64,000 nucleotides of DNA from JBBQLG01 sp964251665 (GCA_964251665.1 CAXUKO010000022.1:30788-94787); one strand, 5' to 3'; shown: positions 42,276-52,173, counted from the stretch's first letter. The notes: generated from the sequence alone by a model not told the origin. Program-made: numbers and translations.

Positions 42276-44666
42276 ATGCACCTTCGGTTACTCGTTCTAA
42301 CGCTGCTGATCCACACGGCCGCCCTTTCGCAAACGTCGACGCCCACCGCTCAACCTGCCAGCAAATGGACGTCTAACTACTGGACGGCTAAGTGGATTTC
42401 GGTACCAGCTGCTCCTGCACGGCAGTATGGCGTTTATCACTTTCGCAAAACGATTACTCTGCCGCAGAAACCAGCCCACTTTATCGTTCACGTATCCGCC
42501 GATAACCGCTACCGGTTCTTTGTGAACGGAAAAGCCATAGCAACGGGTCCGGCACGCAGTGACACGCAGAACTGGAACTACGAAACCCTCGACCTGGCAC
42601 CGTATCTACAGACTGGCGCCAACACACTGGCGGCTCAGGTCTGGAACATGGGCGACGGAGCGCCTTATGCCCAGATGACGTATCAGACCGGCTTCATTGT
42701 TCAGGGCGATACCGATGCCGAGAAGGTAGCCAACACCGATAGAAGCTGGAAAGCTATTCAGAATCCGGCGTACTCACCTATCAAAAACGACATTCCCAAA
42801 CTGCGCACTTACATTGTTGTCGGTGATGGCGACCGGGTCGATGCAACTCAGTATCCGTGGGGGTGGGAGCAGGCCGGTTTTTCTGATGCTACCTGGCCCG
42901 TGGCCCGTGAGTTAGGGTTTACGGCCAAGCCGCGTGGTTTGGGTACCGATGGGAACTGGAACCTGGTGCCGCGCCAGATTCCGCAGATGGAGGAGATCGT
43001 TCAGCGGCTTCAAACCGTCCGGCGGGCCGATTCGGTAAACATGACCGACGAATTTTTGCGTGGCACGACCCCAGCGATTATTCCAGCCAACAAAAAAGTG
43101 ACGATTCTGCTTGATAACGGCGTTGAAACCAATGCCTATCCCGAACTAACCGTCAGCGGAGGGAAAGGCGCTACTGTGACGCTGGCCTATGCCGAAGCTC
43201 TGGTCGACGAAAAATCGCGAAAAGGAAATCGGAACGACATTGCGGGGCGGCATCTGCTCGGTTTTGAGGATCAGTTTCTGGCCGATGGCACCGCCAGCCG
43301 TACATTCCGCCCGCTTTGGTTCCGTACCTATCGCTATGTACAACTGACAGTCGAGACCAAAGGAGAGCCGTTGGTGCTGAATGATTTGGTTGGGAAATTT
43401 ACCGGTTATCCCTTCGAGCAAAAGGCAAAATTCACCAGCCCCGATAGCAGCCTGAGCCAGATCTGGACGGTGGGCTGGCGCACGGCCCGACTCTGCGCGG
43501 GCGAAAATTACTTCGATTGCCCCTATTATGAACAGCTACAGTATACGGGCGATACCCGTATCCAGGCCCTGATTTCGCTCTATGTAGCGGGCGACGACCG
43601 GCTCATGCGGAAGGCTATCATGGACTACGACCATAGCCGCTTCAGTGATGGACTGACCCAAAGCCGCTACCCCAGCGCCGATTTTCAGGTGATCCCAACG
43701 TTCTCGCTGTATTGGGTGTGCATGATTCACGACTACTGGATGCACCGCCAGGACGATGCCTTTATCAAGCCGTTATTACGGGGCATGGATGATGTGCTGA
43801 CGTGGCATGAGGAGCGGCTGGATAAAACGATGCTAAACGGCCCGCTGCCCTGGTGGAATTTCGTGGACTGGTCGAACTGGAACACAAAAGATGAAATTGC
43901 CGGAGGAGTGCCGGTGGGTGCCCGGAACGGCGGGTCTTCTATTCTGACCTTGCAACAGGCGTATACCCTGCAACGGGCCGCTGAGGTCTTTGCGTATTTC
44001 GGTAAAAACGAACGCGCTGAACATTATCGTCAACTGGCCCTGCGCATTACGAAAGCGGTAAATGAGCGTTGCTGGGACGCGGGCCGGGGCCTTATTTCCG
44101 ACACTCCGGATAAAAAGCGATTCAGCCAGCATGCCAACATCTGGGCGGTCTTGACTAATGCTGTTCCTGTAGCGCAACAACAGGCTGTTCTCCAAAAGGT
44201 GATAGCAGACACCTCGCTGACTCAGGCTACTTTTTACTTTAAATTTTACCTGTTCCAGGCGCTGAAGAAAACGGGTATGGGCGATCAGTTAGGGGCGCAG
44301 CTTAGGCCCTGGCGCGATATGCTGGCCCTCGGTCTGACGACCTTTGCTGAGCAACCGGAACCTACGCGTTCCGACTGCCACGCCTGGAGCGCTTCGCCAG
44401 TCTACGAGATGCTGTCGACCATCTGCGGAATCAGCCCCGCCGAGCCGGGTTTCCGCTCGGTACGGCTGCTGCCCTATCTGGGAGATTTACCATCTGTGGA
44501 GGGCCAAATGCCACATCCGTCGGGTGAGATTGCCGTGAAGTTCGTGAAGACTCCCACCGGCGGCCTGACTGGTGCCGTAACCCTACCCGCTAACCTGACT
44601 GGTATCCTGCGCTGGCAGGGCAAGACGCAGGTGCTGAAGAGTGGTACGCAGGCAGTGAATTTGTAA
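42276..44666 (+). CDS. Secreted alpha-L-rhamnosidase-like glycoside hydrolase (GH78 type)
   Basis: This 796-residue protein has a signal peptide (MHLRLLVLTLLIHTAALSQ). An N-terminal beta-sandwich (WTAKWIS, FRKTITLP, YRFFVNG) typical of bacterial rhamnosidases is followed by an (alpha/alpha)6 barrel with CPYYEQLQYTGDTRIQ (about 434-449) and a C-terminal beta domain. The acidic residues around the DTR motif match the catalytic region. It should remove rhamnose from plant or bacterial polysaccharides. No sugar-transport locus is adjacent. ATG 42276 gives the signal peptide; an upstream in-frame start (42225) would add an unlikely leader. Confidence 0.9.
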   Translation: MHLRLLVLTLLIHTAALSQTSTPTAQPASKWTSNYWTAKWISVPAAPARQYGVYHFRKTITLPQKPAHFIVHVSADNRYRFFVNGKAIATGPARSDTQNWNYETLDLAPYLQTGANTLAAQVWNMGDGAPYAQMTYQTGFIVQGDTDAEKVANTDRSWKAIQNPAYSPIKNDIPKLRTYIVVGDGDRVDATQYPWGWEQAGFSDATWPVARELGFTAKPRGLGTDGNWNLVPRQIPQMEEIVQRLQTVRRADSVNMTDEFLRGTTPAIIPANKKVTILLDNGVETNAYPELTVSGGKGATVTLAYAEALVDEKSRKGNRNDIAGRHLLGFEDQFLADGTASRTFRPLWFRTYRYVQLTVETKGEPLVLNDLVGKFTGYPFEQKAKFTSPDSSLSQIWTVGWRTARLCAGENYFDCPYYEQLQYTGDTRIQALISLYVAGDDRLMRKAIMDYDHSRFSDGLTQSRYPSADFQVIPTFSLYWVCMIHDYWMHRQDDAFIKPLLRGMDDVLTWHEERLDKTMLNGPLPWWNFVDWSNWNTKDEIAGGVPVGARNGGSSILTLQQAYTLQRAAEVFAYFGKNERAEHYRQLALRITKAVNERCWDAGRGLISDTPDKKRFSQHANIWAVLTNAVPVAQQQAVLQKVIADTSLTQATFYFKFYLFQALKKTGMGDQLGAQLRPWRDMLALGLTTFAEQPEPTRSDCHAWSASPVYEMLSTICGISPAEPGFRSVRLLPYLGDLPSVEGQMPHPSGEIAVKFVKTPTGGLTGAVTLPANLTGILRWQGKTQVLKSGTQAVNL

Positions 44667-44700
44667 AGCGGAGAAGGGGAAAGCAGCCAGAAATGCACAA

Positions 44701-44769
44701 ATAAAAGGAATAGGGGGCGTAGGGTGGCAGGGTAATCCCTTTCCTCCTTACGCCCCCTATTCCTTTTAT
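44701..44769. repeat. 21-bp perfect inverted repeat between convergent rhamnosidase and ahcY
   Basis: ATAAAAGGAATAGGGGGCGT and on (44701-44721) pairs exactly with 44749-44769; 27-nt loop with more GC-rich pairing. It is 35 bp after the rhamnosidase stop and 11 bp from the ahcY stop, so a bidirectional terminator. Confidence 0.88.
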
Positions 44770-44779
44770 CCCTTATTGA

Positions 44780-46096
44780 CTAGTACCGGTACATCTCCGA
44801 CTTGAACGGACCGTCAACGTTGACGCCGATGTAATCAGCCTGTTCCTGCTCCAGGGGCTCCAGACGGGCACCCACGTGGGCCAGGTGCATAGCGGCTACT
44901 TTCTCATCGAGTTTCTTTGGCAGGACGTATACTTTGTTTTCGTATTTGTCCGAGTTTTCCCACAGTTCAAGCTGAGCCAGCGTCTGATTCGAGAACGAGC
45001 ACGACATTACAAACGATGGGTGACCCATGGCACAGCCCAGGTTTACCAACCGACCTTCGGCCAGAACGATGATCTCCTTGCCGTCGATCTCGTACATGTC
45101 TACCTGCGGTTTGATCTGGCTCTTGGTGTTGCCGTAGGCCTTATTCAACCAGGCCATGTCGATTTCATTGTCGAAGTGACCGATGTTACACACAACGGCC
45201 TTATCCTTCATGGCTTTGAAATGACGCTCTTTGATGATGTTGACGTTACCGGTAGCCGTTACAAAGATATTGGCGCGGGTAGCCGCTTCATCCATCGGTA
45301 CCACTTCGTAGCCATCCATTGCCGCCTGTAATGCACAGATCGGATCAATTTCCGTGACCAGTACGCGGCAACCAACACCCCGGAGTGATTCCGCTGAGCC
45401 TTTACCTACGTCGCCGTAGCCAGCTACAACGGCCACTTTACCGGCCATCATCAGGTCGGTTGCCCGGCGAATAGCGTCCACCAGCGATTCGCGGCAACCG
45501 TATTTGTTATCGAATTTCGACTTCGTGACCGAGTCATTTACGTTGATGGCGGGCAGGTGCAGCGTGCCATTTTTCATGCGCTCGTACAGGCGGTGAACAC
45601 CCGTTGTGGTTTCTTCCGACAGGCCTTTGATCTCCGAAATCAGTTCGGGATACACGTCGAATACCATGTTGGTCAGGTCGCCACCATCATCTAAGATCAT
45701 GTTCAGCGGCTTGCGATCTTCGCCAAAAAACAGCGTTTGCTCGATGCACCAGTTGAACTCTTCTTCGGTCATGCCCTTCCAGGCGTAAACCGGAATACCG
45801 GCAGCCGCAATGGCCGCAGCCGCGTGGTCCTGCGTCGAGAAAATATTACACGATGACCAGGTCACATCAGCACCCAGTTCAACCAGCGTTTCAATTAACA
45901 CAGCCGTCTGGATTGTCATGTGGAGACAACCGGCGATGCGGGCACCAGCCAACGGCTTCGAGGGACCAAATTCGGCGCGGAGGGCCATCAGACCCGGCAT
46001 TTCGGCTTCGGCAAGCCGGATTTCTTTACGGCCCCAATCGGCCATCGCCATATCCTTCACTTTATAAGGAACGTAGGCAGACGTTTGTGCTTCCAT
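44780..46096 (-). CDS. ahcY: S-adenosylhomocysteine hydrolase
   Basis: This 438-residue NAD-dependent enzyme splits SAH to homocysteine and adenosine and so restarts the methyl cycle. NAD motif VAGYGDVGKGSAESLRG (about 222-238) and substrate-site residues in HMTIQTAVLIETL and INVNDSVTKSKFDN are intact, with the C-terminal KSEMYRY that closes the neighbouring NAD site. Length and motifs are normal. It stands alone, divergent from the marR gene. Confidence 0.98.
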   Translation of the reverse strand: MEAQTSAYVPYKVKDMAMADWGRKEIRLAEAEMPGLMALRAEFGPSKPLAGARIAGCLHMTIQTAVLIETLVELGADVTWSSCNIFSTQDHAAAAIAAAGIPVYAWKGMTEEEFNWCIEQTLFFGEDRKPLNMILDDGGDLTNMVFDVYPELISEIKGLSEETTTGVHRLYERMKNGTLHLPAINVNDSVTKSKFDNKYGCRESLVDAIRRATDLMMAGKVAVVAGYGDVGKGSAESLRGVGCRVLVTEIDPICALQAAMDGYEVVPMDEAATRANIFVTATGNVNIIKERHFKAMKDKAVVCNIGHFDNEIDMAWLNKAYGNTKSQIKPQVDMYEIDGKEIIVLAEGRLVNLGCAMGHPSFVMSCSFSNQTLAQLELWENSDKYENKVYVLPKKLDEKVAAMHLAHVGARLEPLEQEQADYIGVNVDGPFKSEMYRY

Positions 46097-46264
46097 GTTG
46101 GTTTATTTTTTTAGCGGATGCTACTGAATTGCATTTCTTAGCAAAGTGCAAAAATAGGCAACCTTCGGCAGAATGCCTATAGTTATGGACTGCTCTCAAA
46201 AAATGCGCCTAACTTCTTCAGCCGCAAAAATTTATCACTACTGGCTTGACATTCATGCCTGTAT

Positions 46265-46286
46265 CTACTAATTATGTAGCTACTAA
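46265..46286. promoter_or_regulatory. Direct repeats CTACTAA in the marR promoter
   Basis: CTACTAA at 46265-46271 and 46280-46286, with GTAGCTAC between, in the divergent region 18 bp before the marR ATG. A TTGACA box lies near 46247. May be the MarR operator. Confidence 0.35.
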
Positions 46287-46303
46287 CGTAAGTGATTACC
46301 TAT

Positions 46304-46810
46304 ATGGATTTCATGCTTGAAATGGGCGCATTAGCCATAGCCAGCCGACTTAGGCGGCTCAGCGATATGTACTGGCAGGGTGTAACGGCCATTTATCGGG
46401 AATCCGGTATCGACTTTGAGGTGAAGTGGGCTACCGTTTTTTTGCTCATTGCCCGGCAGGGGCCTATTTCTGTCACGGAAGTAGCTGATCAGCTCGGTAT
46501 TACGCACCCTGCGGTCATTCAGGTGGTAAACGAACTGGTCAAAAAAGAACTCATTATGTCGGAAAAATCAGAGCACGATAGCCGGAAGCGGCTGCTGACA
46601 TTGAGTCCGTCCGGTGAAGCCATTATTCCGCAGATGCAGCCGCTCTGGGATGCTGTTCAGACGGTTAATCAGGACATGATTGACCGGCAAACGCACAACC
46701 TGCTCCTCGCAATTCGAGAGATGGAAGATCAGTTAACGGCTCAATCCTTTGCCAGTCGCATTCGTACGTATTTAAATCAAAACCCCGCCCCGTCCGGTGA
46801 CGGAAACTAA
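46304..46810 (+). CDS. MarR-family transcription regulator
   Basis: This 168-residue dimeric winged-helix repressor has a helical N-terminal dimerisation part, the HTH ISVTEVADQLGITHPAVIQV, the wing SEHDSRKRLLTLSPSGEA, and C-terminal helices. ATG 46304 was chosen over GTG 46292. It is 2 bp from and co-transcribed with the acetyltransferase gene, which it probably controls. Confidence 0.93.
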   Translation: MDFMLEMGALAIASRLRRLSDMYWQGVTAIYRESGIDFEVKWATVFLLIARQGPISVTEVADQLGITHPAVIQVVNELVKKELIMSEKSEHDSRKRLLTLSPSGEAIIPQMQPLWDAVQTVNQDMIDRQTHNLLLAIREMEDQLTAQSFASRIRTYLNQNPAPSGDGN

Positions 46811-46812
46811 CC

Positions 46813-47274
46813 ATGAATGAAATTTCTATCATCCCGTATGCACCCGAATACCAACCCGACTTTGAGCGCCTGAACGTTGCCTGGATCAGCGCGTCCTTTA
46901 CGCTTGAAGAGCACGACCTGGAGCAACTGCAACACCCGGAAGCGCATATTCTACCCAACAACGGGGCTATCTTTCTGGCTAAATTCAACAATGAAATTGT
47001 GGGGACAGTGGCGATGGTCAACACGGGTGAGAACACGTATGAACTGGCCAAGATGTCGGTAACGCCCGCTGTACAGGGGCGTGGGGCTGGTAAGTTACTG
47101 GCCCTGGCAGCCATTGAGTACGCCCGACAGATGGGAGCAACGATGGTTTGGCTTGAATCGAACCGAAAAGCGAAAACCGCCATTAACCTATACCATCGGG
47201 TAGGTTTCCAGGAAGTTCCCATGCGCCCATCGCTCTACACCCGCGCCGACATCTGCATGGAAATGACACTGTGA
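46813..47274 (+). CDS. GNAT-family N-acetyltransferase
   Basis: This 153-residue acetyl-CoA-dependent enzyme has motif A VTPAVQGRGAGKLL (about 87-100), preceded by the beta strand ELAKMSV and followed by TAINLYHRVGF (motif B). The substrate is unknown; the linked MarR suggests a small-molecule resistance or metabolic task. Its stop codon is part of a convergent inverted repeat. Confidence 0.93.
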   Translation: MNEISIIPYAPEYQPDFERLNVAWISASFTLEEHDLEQLQHPEAHILPNNGAIFLAKFNNEIVGTVAMVNTGENTYELAKMSVTPAVQGRGAGKLLALAAIEYARQMGATMVWLESNRKAKTAINLYHRVGFQEVPMRPSLYTRADICMEMTL

Positions 47275-47347
47275 GTAAGGTGGTAAGTCGGTAAGGCAGT
47301 TTGCCTGCTTTACTGACTTGCCAACTTACTGACTTACCACCTTACTC
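47273..47347. repeat. 23-bp inverted repeat covering both stop codons of convergent genes
   Basis: GAGTAAGGTGGTAAGTCGGTAAG (47273-47295) pairs with 47325-47347 with one mismatch. The left arm begins inside the acetyltransferase stop codon and the right arm includes the stop of the VIT gene. The arms and loop are made of repeated GTAAGTC / ACTTAC words. Confidence 0.9.
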
Positions 47348-48058
47348 AACTAATTTGGCTACGCCGAAGGCTGCCGCTGCGGCTGTAGCACCAATGAGCA
47401 TTACCTGAAAGGCACCGGTGATAGGTGGCTGACCCGTGGCCCGGCTTTTAAAATATCCGAAGACAAACAGGCAGAGTAACGTCAGCAGGGCCGAATAAAG
47501 CAGGCCGGTGCTGGGATGTGTCGTGAAAAAATATGGGCTTAACGGAATAACGCCCCCGGCAATGTATGATAGTCCAATAGTCAGGGCACTGTTAGTGGCA
47601 CGTTTCGGATCGGGTCTTTCGAGGTCTAATTCATACTTCATCATGAAGTTGACCCACTTATCTTTATCCCGCGCCAACTCATCGACAGCTTCTAATTGCA
47701 GGCGTTCACTGAAGCCAAGTTCGGCGAAAATTTCCTGCACTTCGTCGCGTTCACGCTGGGGATATAACTCGACTTCTTCCTCTTCGCGCTGTAACTCCGA
47801 ATTGTAATGGTCCACTTCGGTCTGCCCCGACAGGTAGCCACCTAACCCCATGGCAATGGAGCCCGCTACAATCTCGGCGATGCCCGCCGTCACAATAACG
47901 GCATTACTGTCAACGGCTCCGCTCAGACCTGCTGCCAAGGCAAACGGCACCGTCAGACCGTCGGACATACCGATGACCACGTCAGAAATAAAATCAGAAC
48001 TGCGCAGGTGGTGTTCGACATGGGGTTGCCGGGTGTGATGATGACGAATAATATCCAT
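47342..48058 (-). CDS. VIT1/CCC1-family metal transporter
   Basis: This 238-residue membrane protein has about five helices. The first has the iron-transport motif DFISDVVIGMSDGLTVPFALAAGL (about 22-45), and a cytosolic metal-binding loop with many Glu residues follows (QREEEEVELYPQRERDEVQE). The family moves Fe2+ or Mn2+ out of the cytosol, and here it probably protects against excess iron. It stands alone on the minus strand. Confidence 0.92.
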   Translation of the reverse strand: MDIIRHHHTRQPHVEHHLRSSDFISDVVIGMSDGLTVPFALAAGLSGAVDSNAVIVTAGIAEIVAGSIAMGLGGYLSGQTEVDHYNSELQREEEEVELYPQRERDEVQEIFAELGFSERLQLEAVDELARDKDKWVNFMMKYELDLERPDPKRATNSALTIGLSYIAGGVIPLSPYFFTTHPSTGLLYSALLTLLCLFVFGYFKSRATGQPPITGAFQVMLIGATAAAAAFGVAKLVE

Positions 48059-48110
48059 AAAAGCACAACTGTGAAGAGGTGGGGTCTGGTTTCGGAAACG
48101 GACAATCAGT

Positions 48111-49433
48111 CTATAAAAAAGGCACGACTGTTTCCAGCTTCATACCCCGCGAGCCTTTCACCAGAATGTGGGTGTCGGTTTGCGGATGGTCCATGAGCCA
48201 GTTATGGAGCGAGAACTTATCGGGGAAATAGTACGCCTTTGGCAGCGCACTCAGCGCCCATTTCATATCCTGACCGGCCAGAATCACCACGTCGAACTGA
48301 CCACCGGCCACTAACTTACCAAGGGCGGCATGTTCGGCTTCGCTCTCGGCCCCGAGTTCGTACATATCGCCCAGAATAACCATTTTCCGCTGGGCGGGCA
48401 TGGCGGCAAACTGCTGTACGGCTGCCGCCATCGAACTCGGATTGGCATTGTAGGCATCCAGCAAAATGGTGTTTGAGCCTTTACTGATGACCTGCGAGCG
48501 GTTGTTGGTGGGGTTATAGTCCGCCACGGCCTGGTTGGCTGCTTCGGGCGTGACACCAAAATACTCCCCGATAGCCAGAGCCGCCAGCATATTCTCAAAA
48601 TTGTAGCGGCCCGGTAAATGGGTCACAACGGTTTGTCCATCAATCGTTTTATACACCACCGCCGGCGATTCCTGCACCAGTTCAACCGGATCGCCGGGAT
48701 AGAAGATCGCTTCGGCAAAGCCATTCCCGGCCGGAGTCGTTTCGGGACGCAGGGTTTTCAGGCGTTCGCGGTACATGGCCGTCAGCGTCTGGTCGCGGCT
48801 GTTGATAAATACGGTTCCCGCCGTCTGGGCCAGGTAATCATAGAGTTCACCTTTGCCTTTGCGTACCCCGGCAATGCCGCCAAAGCCCTCCAGATGCGCC
48901 TTGCCGACGTTGGTAATCAGTCCGTGCGTGGGCTGGGCAATGGAGCAGAGCTGGGCGATTTCCCGCTGGTGATTGGCACCCATTTCCACCACGGCGATCT
49001 CGTGGGTTTCGTTCAGGGTAAGCAGCGTCAGCGGTACGCCAATGTGGTTGTTGAGGTTGCCACGCGTTGCGTAAGTAGTAAAGCGCGTAGATAGGACATT
49101 CGCGATCAGCTCTTTAGTGGTCGTTTTGCCGTTCGAGCCGGTCAGGCCAATAACGGGAATCGTCAATGTTTGCCGGTGATGCCGGGCTACCTCCTGAAGC
49201 GCCGTTAAGCCGTCCTGAACGAGCAGACACCGGGGATGCTGCGCGGCCACCGTTGCCTCATCGACCACTGCATAACGGGCACCATTCGCTAACGCCTGAA
49301 GGGCGAACTGGTTGCCATCGAAGGTGTCGCCTTTGAGCGCAACGAACAGACAGTCAGGGGTAATCTGGCGGGTATCGGTGGAAACGCCCGTGCATTCCAG
49401 GAATTTAGCATATAAATCGGCGGTCGATGTCAT
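48111..49433 (-). CDS. murF: UDP-MurNAc-tripeptide D-alanyl-D-alanine ligase
   Basis: This 440-residue cell-wall enzyme adds D-Ala-D-Ala to the precursor. ATP motif GLTGSNGKTTTKELI (about 99-113), a central-domain VEMGANHQREIAQLC and the C-terminal AYNANPSSM (substrate) are intact. It is not in a dcw cluster here, as is common in Cytophagia. Confidence 0.97.
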   Translation of the reverse strand: MTSTADLYAKFLECTGVSTDTRQITPDCLFVALKGDTFDGNQFALQALANGARYAVVDEATVAAQHPRCLLVQDGLTALQEVARHHRQTLTIPVIGLTGSNGKTTTKELIANVLSTRFTTYATRGNLNNHIGVPLTLLTLNETHEIAVVEMGANHQREIAQLCSIAQPTHGLITNVGKAHLEGFGGIAGVRKGKGELYDYLAQTAGTVFINSRDQTLTAMYRERLKTLRPETTPAGNGFAEAIFYPGDPVELVQESPAVVYKTIDGQTVVTHLPGRYNFENMLAALAIGEYFGVTPEAANQAVADYNPTNNRSQVISKGSNTILLDAYNANPSSMAAAVQQFAAMPAQRKMVILGDMYELGAESEAEHAALGKLVAGGQFDVVILAGQDMKWALSALPKAYYFPDKFSLHNWLMDHPQTDTHILVKGSRGMKLETVVPFL

Positions 49434-49534
49434 GTTCGGCAGGGTTGTTCGTTTTAATGATGTTCATGGTGTCGGGCCGGGTGACCGTGCCACTGACAGC
49501 CCCGACACTACACCGGTTCAATGCTCAAAATTAG

Positions 49535-51736
49535 ATGAAAAAACTCTTCCTGCTCTGTTTATTGGCACTACCCATCGGTGTGCAGGCCCAGGCGACGGGT
49601 GGCCCGTTCTCGTTTCGGTATGATCAGACGCCCGCTGTAACGGTCAACAATCGGGTGCTGCCCAACGCCTGGGCCGGGGGGCTGAACGCCAGTCAGTTTC
49701 AGACCATGCGCCTGAATGATGACGCTGTTGACGACTTAGTCGTTTTTGACCGGACGAGTTCTAAAGTCAGCACCTTCATCTGGCAGAATGGTACCTGGCA
49801 ATACGCGCCCGAATACGAAGGTCGGTTTCCGGCCATTCAGAACTGGCTGGTACTGGCCGACTACGACGGCGACGGGCGCAAAGATCTCTTCGTGCACGGC
49901 CTGACGGTGTACCGAAATACGGTAACGAACGGGCAGTGGGCCTGGCAGAAAGTGGCCGATCCGTTGCTGCATCAGGGGTTTTCCAGCATTCAGCCACTGT
50001 ACGTATCGCCGACCGATATTCCGGCCATTGTGGACTACGATGGCGACGGTGATCTGGATATTCTGGCGTTTGAAATCACCGGCAACAGCGTCGTCTACCA
50101 TCAGAACCTAAGCCGTGAAAAAGGAAATCCGGCCGGGCTGGACTACAAACGAATCGGGCAATGCTGGGGGCACTTCCGAAAGGAATTCTGCAACGACTTT
50201 CAGTTTGGCATCAATTGCGACGATGCCAATGGCCGAATCGGCAGTCCCAACGCCAAAGTAGAGCATAACGGCAATACACTGACGGTAGTCGATACCGACG
50301 GCGACGGGTTTAAAGACCTGCTGTTCGGGTTCGTGTCCTGCACTAATATCGCCCGGATTCGGAACGCTGGTCCCAACAATGAGAAAGCCACGTATGTCAG
50401 TGCGGACACGCTGTTTCCGGCCACTAAACCCATTGATTTTAATATTTTTCCGGCTACGTTTTTTGAAGACGTGGATGGCGATGGGGTGAAGGATCTGCTG
50501 GCCGCGCCCAATGTGTTCAGTAATGACGCTACCCACCTGGACTTTAAGGCGTCGAACTGGTTCTATAAAAATACCGGCACGACCGAAAAACCGGTTTTTC
50601 AGTACGTTACCAATGATTTTCTGCAATCAGGGATGCTCGACCTGGGCGAAAATGCCGCGCCTGCTCTTGGCGATCTGGACGGCGACGGCGACGCTGACCT
50701 GCTCGTTGGCTACAACGGCGTGCTGACTGGTGCCACCGATTTTCGGGGCGGCATCTGGCAGTTCGAGAACGTAGGAACGGCGGCAGCACCCGCCTTTAAG
50801 CTGGTCACGACGGATTACCTGAACCTCGCCAAAACGCTGTTGCTGACCGACCTTATACCGGCTTTTGCCGACGCCAATGCCGATGGCAGCCCCGACCTGA
50901 TCATCACCGCTGCCCGCAGCAACGCCGTACAGATTCGGGTGCTGCTGAATGAAGTGCCAAAAGGAGTTATGGTTACGTATGATCTGCATTCGGCTAAACT
51001 GCTCACGCTGCCCCAGACGCTGGGCCTTGGCGATGTGCCGGTCATTACGGATGTGGACCATGACGGGAAACCAGACCTGCTTATCGGCAAAGCGTCGGGC
51101 AACGTGGAATATCTCCGTAATGTCGGCACGGCCGATGCGCCTACGTATCAGTTACAGAATCAGAGTTTCGGCGGAATCGGTGTTCAGTCGAACGGGCTGC
51201 TGATTCGCAGTCCATCCATTGTGGTGGCCGACTTCGATGCCGATGGTAAGGCTGAACTGCTCACGGCTGCGGCCAACGGCCAACTCAAACTCTACCGTAT
51301 GCCCGACCAGCCCGACGGAAAACTGACCCTGCTCGACTCGTTGTCGTCGGTAGGGTTTGCGGGCAGTAACCTGCTGACGGCGGTTGCCGATCTTAATGGC
51401 GATAACCTGCCTGATCTGATGCTGGGTACCGGCACGGGGGGGCTTCGTTACCTCCGTAACACCTCCGTAAAAGCCGTCATTACGGCCGTGTCCGAGCCGG
51501 TTAGACCCTGGGTTTACCCGAACCCGACAACAGGATTCGTTACCATCCATGCCCCGCGCTCTGGTCAGGTACTGGTGTTTTCGGGCACTGGTCAGGCCGT
51601 AGGGGCGGGGCGTACCGTGCAGGCGGGGGAAGACAGTACCCTTGATTTATCGGCCCAGCCCGATGGTGTTTATCTGGTCCGGCTTACGGCAGATAATGGA
51701 ACCGTCAGCACGCAGAAGGTCGTGCTGTGGCGATAA
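49535..51736 (+). CDS. VCBS-repeat protein secreted by the type IX system
   Basis: This 733-residue protein has a signal peptide (MKKLFLLCLLALPIGVQAQ). A long beta-propeller follows, made of FG-GAP/VCBS repeats (DYDGDGRKDL, DYDGDGDLDI, DTDGDGFKDL, DVDGDGVKDL, DLDGDGDADL, DVDHDGKPDL, DFDADGKAEL). The end is a type A C-terminal sorting domain: VYPNPTTGFVTIHAP near 655, then LDLSAQPDGVYLVRL. It would cross the outer membrane by the type IX system to which porT belongs, and be surface-attached or released. The task is unknown; related proteins bind surfaces or polysaccharides. Confidence 0.92.
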   Translation: MKKLFLLCLLALPIGVQAQATGGPFSFRYDQTPAVTVNNRVLPNAWAGGLNASQFQTMRLNDDAVDDLVVFDRTSSKVSTFIWQNGTWQYAPEYEGRFPAIQNWLVLADYDGDGRKDLFVHGLTVYRNTVTNGQWAWQKVADPLLHQGFSSIQPLYVSPTDIPAIVDYDGDGDLDILAFEITGNSVVYHQNLSREKGNPAGLDYKRIGQCWGHFRKEFCNDFQFGINCDDANGRIGSPNAKVEHNGNTLTVVDTDGDGFKDLLFGFVSCTNIARIRNAGPNNEKATYVSADTLFPATKPIDFNIFPATFFEDVDGDGVKDLLAAPNVFSNDATHLDFKASNWFYKNTGTTEKPVFQYVTNDFLQSGMLDLGENAAPALGDLDGDGDADLLVGYNGVLTGATDFRGGIWQFENVGTAAAPAFKLVTTDYLNLAKTLLLTDLIPAFADANADGSPDLIITAARSNAVQIRVLLNEVPKGVMVTYDLHSAKLLTLPQTLGLGDVPVITDVDHDGKPDLLIGKASGNVEYLRNVGTADAPTYQLQNQSFGGIGVQSNGLLIRSPSIVVADFDADGKAELLTAAANGQLKLYRMPDQPDGKLTLLDSLSSVGFAGSNLLTAVADLNGDNLPDLMLGTGTGGLRYLRNTSVKAVITAVSEPVRPWVYPNPTTGFVTIHAPRSGQVLVFSGTGQAVGAGRTVQAGEDSTLDLSAQPDGVYLVRLTADNGTVSTQKVVLWR

Positions 51737-51788
51737 CCTTCGGGTCGGTTTGGGAGTTTGTCAGTAAAAACCACATAATCCCAACGCT

Positions 51789-52154
51789 ATGGAAAGTAAC
51801 ACAGACGGAGCCGGTCAACAGTCCATCGACCAATCGGGTGGCCCGCTCAGCGGCATGTCGGAGCAAAACATGAACATGCCCGAAAACGATAACGAGATGG
51901 ATTCGGTGATCTATGCCGACCTCGGACTCGACGGGCAAACAGATTCCATGAACCGGGGCAGTGACGAAGCGACCGATACCCTGCTCTACACCGATAACAG
52001 TACGGCCCGCAATGTCACCAACGGCCTTCCCAACGACGAAGACATGGACGATATGCCCGCTGATTTACTCCAGGAAGACCTGTCAGACGATGAGCTGGAC
52101 CGCGAAATCAGCGATTTGACCGAGGACGAAGACGCCGGAGGGGAGCCGTATTAA
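51789..52154 (+). CDS. Acidic, probably disordered protein
   Basis: This 121-residue protein is rich in Asp, Glu, Asn and Ser and nearly free of hydrophobic segments; it has no signal peptide. The C-terminal third (DDELDREISDLTEDEDAGGEPY) is very acidic. Short low-complexity proteins like this occur in many Cytophagia without known function. Its ATG is 52 bp after the VCBS gene stop, and it is followed by a hairpin, so it may share that transcript. Confidence 0.6.
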   Translation: MESNTDGAGQQSIDQSGGPLSGMSEQNMNMPENDNEMDSVIYADLGLDGQTDSMNRGSDEATDTLLYTDNSTARNVTNGLPNDEDMDDMPADLLQEDLSDDELDREISDLTEDEDAGGEPY

Positions 52155-52173
52155 GGCGTTCGACTGGTTTTGA

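Noticed and set aside
46097..46250. SAM or SAH riboswitch upstream of ahcY
   Set aside because: No conserved stem pattern of known SAM/SAH riboswitches was recognised on the minus strand before the ATG.
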